From the NCBI GenBank assembly GCA_900541975.1, contig UQLR01000001.1, positions 124,001 to 188,000 on the forward strand: a stretch of DNA of 64,000 nucleotides, read 5' to 3'. A program made the translations under genes and the position numbers. Position 1 is the stretch's first letter; each line of letters opens with the position of its first letter. The notes under the pieces are model-generated. The model was not told where the DNA came from. It did not search any database and worked only from the letters and a program-made list of their open reading frames with translations. This document shows, piece after piece, positions 58,760 to 64,000 of the stretch. The DNA comes from an uncultured Oscillospiraceae bacterium (GTDB lineage Bacteria; Bacillota; Clostridia; Oscillospirales; Acutalibacteraceae).

Positions 58760-60193
58760 TTATACCTGGATTTCCGTTTTCATCAGCTCCATATTTTCAT
58801 AAGGGGCAAGCGCCTGCTTTACAGGGCCGTCCAAAAACTCCTGTGTTTGCTGCGGCGCTCTTCCAACATATTTTTCAGGCGATAAAATGGCCTGCAACTC
58901 CGTGAGTGTAACGCCAAACGCCGGATCTGCCGCAATTCTTTCAAGCAGGTCGTTTTCGCCGCCCTCCTCTTTGATTAGTCTGGAAGCCGCCATGGAATGA
59001 ATACGAATCCGTTCATGCAGCGCCTGTCTGTCGGCACCACGTTTGACCGCGTCCATCATAATATTTTCTGTCGCCATAAACGGCAGTTCTTTTTTAAGCC
59101 GCTGCGCAATCACCTTTTGATATACGACCAGACCGTCTGCTATATTGGCATACAAATCCAGTATACCATCCACCGTCAAAAAGGCTTCCGCCACGCTGAT
59201 GCGTTTGTTTGCAGAATCGTCCAGCGTTCTTTCGAACCACTGCGTAGCTGCCGTCATAGCAGGATTCAGTGCAGTTGCAAGCACATACCTTGCAAGCGAA
59301 GCAATTCGTTCGCTGCGCATGGGATTGCGTTTATATGCCATGGCAGAGGAACCAATCTGATTTTTTTCAAAGGGCTCTTCCACCTCTTTTAAATGCTGCA
59401 AAAGGCGAATGTCATTGGAGAATTTTGCTGCGCTTTGCGCAATGCCGCTTAAAACAGAAAGAATTTGATAATCGAGCTTTCTGGAATAAGTTTGTCCAGA
59501 CACAGCAAAACAACCGCTGTATCCCATTTTTTCTGCTATTTTTGCATCCAGAGCCTTGACTTTGTCATGGTCGCCCTCAAAGAGCTCCAAAAAGCTTGCC
59601 TGCGTTCCGGTGGTTCCTTTCGACCCTAAAAGCTTCATCCTGGAAAGGCGGTACTCTACGTCTTCCAAATCCATTAGAAGATCCTGTATCCAAAGCGTTG
59701 CGCGCTTTCCTACTGTTGTGGGCTGCGCCGGCTGAAAATGCGTAAACGCAAGCGTGGGAAGCGCTTTATATTTGTCTGCAAAAACGGAAAGCTCCCTGAT
59801 GACCGTTACAAGCTTGTCCCTGATCAGTTTGAGCGCCTGCGTCATAATAATAATATCTGTATTATCTCCTACATAACAGGACGTAGCGCCAAGATGGATA
59901 ATCCCTTTGGCATGCGGGCATTGTTCTCCATACGCATAGACATGCGACATAACATCGTGCCGCACCAGCCTTTCCCGCGCCTGCGCCACCTCGTAATTAA
60001 TGTCGTCCTTATGCGCTTCAAGTTCATCAATCTGTTCCTGTGTAACAGGAAGGCCAAGCTCCATTTCGGCTTGGGCCAGTGCGATCCATAACCTGCGCCA
60101 GGTGCGGAATTTCATATCGGGTGAAAAAAGGTATTTCATCTGCTTACCCGCATAACGTGCGGACAGCGGAGATTCATAAGTATCCTTTGCCAT
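58760..60193 (-). CDS. purB: Adenylosuccinate lyase
   Basis: 477 aa from the ATG (60191-60193) with AAAGGAAT upstream. The fumarase/aspartase-superfamily signature GSSAMAYKRNPMRSERI (about residues 292-308) carries the catalytic Ser loop. The earlier HLGATSCYVGDN and TLAFTHFQPAQPTTVGKRA segments hold the catalytic His region. Acts twice in purine synthesis (SAICAR to AICAR, adenylosuccinate to AMP). The final length fits the longer clostridial/animal-like PurB subtype. Confidence 0.96.
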   Translation of the reverse strand: MAKDTYESPLSARYAGKQMKYLFSPDMKFRTWRRLWIALAQAEMELGLPVTQEQIDELEAHKDDINYEVAQARERLVRHDVMSHVYAYGEQCPHAKGIIHLGATSCYVGDNTDIIIMTQALKLIRDKLVTVIRELSVFADKYKALPTLAFTHFQPAQPTTVGKRATLWIQDLLMDLEDVEYRLSRMKLLGSKGTTGTQASFLELFEGDHDKVKALDAKIAEKMGYSGCFAVSGQTYSRKLDYQILSVLSGIAQSAAKFSNDIRLLQHLKEVEEPFEKNQIGSSAMAYKRNPMRSERIASLARYVLATALNPAMTAATQWFERTLDDSANKRISVAEAFLTVDGILDLYANIADGLVVYQKVIAQRLKKELPFMATENIMMDAVKRGADRQALHERIRIHSMAASRLIKEEGGENDLLERIAADPAFGVTLTELQAILSPEKYVGRAPQQTQEFLDGPVKQALAPYENMELMKTEIQV

Positions 60194-60246
60194 ATATTTG
60201 TTTATTCCTTTCTTTTCGCGTTGCTGCAAAGTTGCAGAAAAACCCA

Positions 60247-61695
60247 TCAGCACTGTTTAAGCTTTACGCCGCCGCGTTGCTTTCCCTTAAGCATTTTAAT
60301 GGTTGTCTGCGCCGGATAATTTCCGGAAAAGCAGGCGTCACAAAAACCGGCATCTTTACAACCGAGCATTTCATGTAGAGATTCCAACGGCAAAAAGCCG
60401 ATGGAATCCGCCCCGCTGAGCCTGCCGATTTCTTCAATTGTATGGTTGCAGGCAATCAACTCCTCTTTCGAGGGGATATCTGTCCCATAATAGCACGGCC
60501 ACAAGAAAGGCGGAGAACTGATGCGCAAATGCACCTCTTTGGCGCCTGCATCCTTAAGCATTCTTACAATGCGGTCGCAGGTGGTTCCCCTTACAATACT
60601 GTCGTCCAGCATGACCACACGTTTGCCGCGCACTGAATCACACAGCGGGTTGAGCTTGATCCGCACACTTTTGGCGCGCTCGGACTGGCTGGGTTTGATA
60701 AAGGTCCTGCCAATATAATTGTTTTTTACAATCCCCTTTTCATAGGGGATGCCCGATTCTTCACTGTAGCCGATCGCCGCATCGATGCCGGATTCCGGAA
60801 CACCGATCACAAGGTCGGCTTCCACCGGGAAATTTCTGGCAAGAATTCTGCCGGCCTGCTTTCTGGTTTCATACACGGCAATACCATCTATAACCGAGTC
60901 GGTACGCGCAAAGTAAATATATTCAAACACACACAGCGCTTTTTTCTTTCCGCAGTGGTCGCGGATAGAACGCACGCCCGTATGGTCCGCTACAACAATT
61001 TCTCCCGGCTCTATATCCCTTACAAAATCAGCACCCGCCGCATCAAGCGCACAGGTTTCGCTGGCAAAAACGACCGCGTCCCCTGCTTTCCCCATGCAAA
61101 GCGGGCGAAATCCGTATGGATCTCTTGCCGCAATCAGCTTTCTGGGGCTCATCACAAGCAGGGAGTATGCGCCGTTAATCTGACTAACCGTCCGCCGGAC
61201 CGCTTCTTCAATACTGTGACAGTGAATGCGTTCCCTTGCGATAATATAAGCAATTACTTCGGAATCGATCGTCGTCTGAAAAATTGCGCCCCTGTGTTCC
61301 AGCTCCTGCCGGATTTCAACAGCGTTTGTCAGATTGCCGTTATGCGCAATTGCCAAAACGCCCTTAATATAGCGCATGACAAGCGGTTGTGAATTTTCAC
61401 GCACACTGCCGCCAGCCGTTGAATAGCGAACATGGCCGACCGCCATTTGGCCTTCCATAGAATCAAGCACCTGGTTATGAAACACCTCTGTAACAAGACC
61501 CATATCTTTATGATAGCTGATCACGCCGCAATCGTTGACCGCAATTCCACAGCTCTCCTGCCCTCTGTGCTGCAGGGCAAGCAACCCGTTGTAAGCGGCA
61601 TAAGCGGGCGCCAGGCTGCCGTCGCTATATATGCCAAAGACGCCGCATTCCTCATGCAGGCCTTCAGATGCAAAATGATCCAATGATAAATCCAA
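60247..61695 (-). CDS. purF: Amidophosphoribosyltransferase
   Basis: 482 aa from a TTG start (61693-61695) with GAGGTG at about 6 nt; the upstream ATG at 61734 lacks a site. A short leader of about 16 residues would be cut before Cys17 (EECGVFGIYS), the Ntn glutaminase nucleophile, as in Bacillus PurF. The PRPP motif VVMLDDSIVRGTT is present. C-terminal cysteines (GCKDAGFCDACFSGNYP) and those near residue 220-460 fit the [4Fe-4S] type. First committed step of purine synthesis. Confidence 0.95.
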   Translation of the reverse strand: MDLSLDHFASEGLHEECGVFGIYSDGSLAPAYAAYNGLLALQHRGQESCGIAVNDCGVISYHKDMGLVTEVFHNQVLDSMEGQMAVGHVRYSTAGGSVRENSQPLVMRYIKGVLAIAHNGNLTNAVEIRQELEHRGAIFQTTIDSEVIAYIIARERIHCHSIEEAVRRTVSQINGAYSLLVMSPRKLIAARDPYGFRPLCMGKAGDAVVFASETCALDAAGADFVRDIEPGEIVVADHTGVRSIRDHCGKKKALCVFEYIYFARTDSVIDGIAVYETRKQAGRILARNFPVEADLVIGVPESGIDAAIGYSEESGIPYEKGIVKNNYIGRTFIKPSQSERAKSVRIKLNPLCDSVRGKRVVMLDDSIVRGTTCDRIVRMLKDAGAKEVHLRISSPPFLWPCYYGTDIPSKEELIACNHTIEEIGRLSGADSIGFLPLESLHEMLGCKDAGFCDACFSGNYPAQTTIKMLKGKQRGGVKLKQC

Positions 61696-61746
61696 TCTGT
61701 TCACCTCAAACGCACAGATGCACCGTAAGTTCATCTGCTGTATCCA

Positions 61747-62451
61747 TCAAAGTCCTATTCTTTTCATAACTTCCGCATAGGCTTCTTCCACACCGCCCAT
61801 ATCCCTGCGGAAACGGTCTTTGTCCAGTTTTTCCTGCGTATGAATATCCCAAAAACGACAAGTGTCCGGCGATATTTCATCAGCAAGTAAAATTTCTCCC
61901 TTAAATCTGCCAAATTCTAATTTAAAATCAATTAAATCAATATTTACGCTTTTAAAGAATTCACACATTACTTGGTTGACCTTCAACGCCATTTTGCTGA
62001 TCTGCTCAACTTCTTCTCTGGTTGCAAGCTCCGCCGCAAGGATATGGTATTCGTTTACGATCGGGTCCCCAAGATCGTCGTCTTTATAGCAAAATTCCAA
62101 AACAGTCGTTTTCATCGGCGTGCCTTCCGGCAGGCCCAACCTTTTGGAAAGGCTGCCGGCGGCTTTGTTTCTTACAATGACCTCCAGCGGCACAATTTCA
62201 ACTTTTTTCACAACGGTTTCCCTTTCATCAATCTCTTCAACAAAATGTGTTTTCACACCTTGTTGCTCAAGTTTTTTAAACATAAAGTTGGACATTCTGT
62301 TATTCACAACGCCTTTTCCAACGATTGTACCCTTCTTTTGCCCGTTAAAAGCGGTTGCATCGTCTTTATAGGAAACAATGCAAAGATCCGGGTCTTCCGT
62401 TGCAAAAACCTTTTTGGCCTTGCCTTCATAAATTAATTTTGTCTTCTCCAT
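61747..62451 (-). CDS. purC: Phosphoribosylaminoimidazole-succinocarboxamide synthase
   Basis: 234 aa from the ATG (62449-62451) with GGAGG 7 nt upstream; the upstream extension to 62724 is intergenic. The family start [20 protein letters not shown], the [20 protein letters not shown] segment (about residues 82-101) and the C-terminal [15 protein letters not shown] are intact. First gene of the purine unit. No purine riboswitch was found in its leader. Confidence 0.97.
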   Translation of the reverse strand: MEKTKLIYEGKAKKVFATEDPDLCIVSYKDDATAFNGQKKGTIVGKGVVNNRMSNFMFKKLEQQGVKTHFVEEIDERETVVKKVEIVPLEVIVRNKAAGSLSKRLGLPEGTPMKTTVLEFCYKDDDLGDPIVNEYHILAAELATREEVEQISKMALKVNQVMCEFFKSVNIDLIDFKLEFGRFKGEILLADEISPDTCRFWDIHTQEKLDKDRFRRDMGGVEEAYAEVMKRIGL

Positions 62452-62509
62452 TGAAAATCCTCCTTCAAAATTTAAAAAACTTACAAATTTAAATGAAAAA
62501 CCAAAATAT

Positions 62510-62538
62510 ATTATAAACCAACAAAAAAATATACGCAA
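62510..62538 (-). promoter_or_regulatory. Possible purC promoter
   Basis: On the minus strand: -10 TATAAT (62510-62515), 17-nt spacer, weak -35 TTGCGT (62533-62538), about 60 bp before the start codon. The 343-bp divergent region to gdhA contains no gene and no recognisable riboswitch or PurR-box pair. Confidence 0.4.
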
Positions 62539-62664
62539 CAGGAAAAGCGCATGTTTTTCATTTTTATTGCCAAAGAATATACATCTCTTCTGCCTGTTAA
62601 AATTGTTGTGAATATTGTCTAAAGTTCTGCCCTTCATATTTTTTTGCAAGTTTTTATTTATTTC

Positions 62665-62693
62665 TTGCAAAAACAGGAAATTTGTGTTAGTAT
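62665..62693 (+). promoter_or_regulatory. Promoter of the glutamate dehydrogenase gene
   Basis: -35 TTGCAA (62665-62670), 17-nt spacer, -10 TAGTAT (62688-62693), giving a leader of about 95 nt. Confidence 0.55.
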
Positions 62694-62779
62694 GAGACTT
62701 AATCGGCAGAGGCCTGTTCAGCAAAACAGCTGCACTGCGTTTCTTCCGCGGATCTATTTGTCACTTTGAAAGAATTTAA

Positions 62780-64000
<1,221 letters not shown>

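Noticed and set aside
62452..62724. N-terminal extension of purC by about 90 residues
   Set aside because: The upstream part is AT-rich intergenic DNA; GGAGG lies 7 nt before the internal ATG that gives the family N-terminus.

Overview
The window reads as a chromosomal segment of an anaerobic, endospore-forming Clostridia-type Firmicute, probably of the Oscillospirales/Ruminococcaceae kind. The reasons are a SpoIIR sporulation gene, dockerin-type repeats, strong AGGAGG ribosome sites with frequent GTG/TTG starts, a class II UvrA, a LanFEG/Cpr-like peptide-resistance module, and Clostridia-type mobile DNA (MobV relaxase, TnpV, a Tn1549-like replication fossil). No rRNA, tRNA or CRISPR array was seen. 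Taxonomy is inference from gene content only.

Layout. 0-16.9 kb, almost all on the minus strand, is core and accessory chromosome: spoIIR, ispE, a class I aminotransferase with its Lrp/AsnC regulator, nadE, two exopolysaccharide genes (polymerase/ligase and priming sugar transferase), a secreted subtilase next to a dockerin protein, nrdR, a sugar-phosphate isomerase-like gene, GNAT, and a SirTM sirtuin/zinc-macrodomain operon led by an FMN/ferredoxin protein. 17.2-28.8 kb is an envelope-stress and antimicrobial-peptide region. It has a response regulator, histidine kinase and SdpI-like operon followed by an FtsX-FtsX-ATPase transporter; both share one near-identical tandem operator. A second kinase/regulator pair is divergent from a LanFEG/CprABC-like transporter, with four 11-bp operator repeats between them. 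28.8-36.6 kb holds a C45 Ntn hydrolase, ogt, uvrA2, HxlR, an MFS exporter and a TetR gene with a consensus promoter and operator.

36.6-55.8 kb is mobile DNA stacked on the 3' end of guaA. The guaA-proximal 12.2 kb (43,534-55,755) is an integrative mobilizable element. It is bounded by an 11-bp direct repeat of the guaA end and by internal pairs of TGTTGTCA arm-type repeats. It carries integrase, excisionase, XRE regulator, MobC-like protein, replication-type ATPase, candidate oriT, MobV relaxase, TnpV, and an AlwI-type Type IIS restriction-modification system: C protein, two adenine methylases, endonuclease and an RloC/PrrC-like ATPase. Outside it, ending at the distal repeat copy, lies a decayed tandem relative. 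It keeps a paralogous XRE gene, a fragment of excisionase, a fossil of a replication initiator and cargo (NUDIX, sigma factor, HTH protein, Vat/CatB-like acetyltransferase, choloylglycine-hydrolase-like amidase, methyltransferase).

55.7-62.5 kb is a purine operon on the minus strand (purC-purF-purB-purA-guaA, in transcription order). It diverges from a glutamate dehydrogenase gene that runs off the right edge. The most notable items are the guaA-integrated element with its restriction/RloC cargo, the SirTM operon lacking the usual lipoyl partners, the two-operon shared operator, and a subtilase whose catalytic Asp position appears to be Glu.
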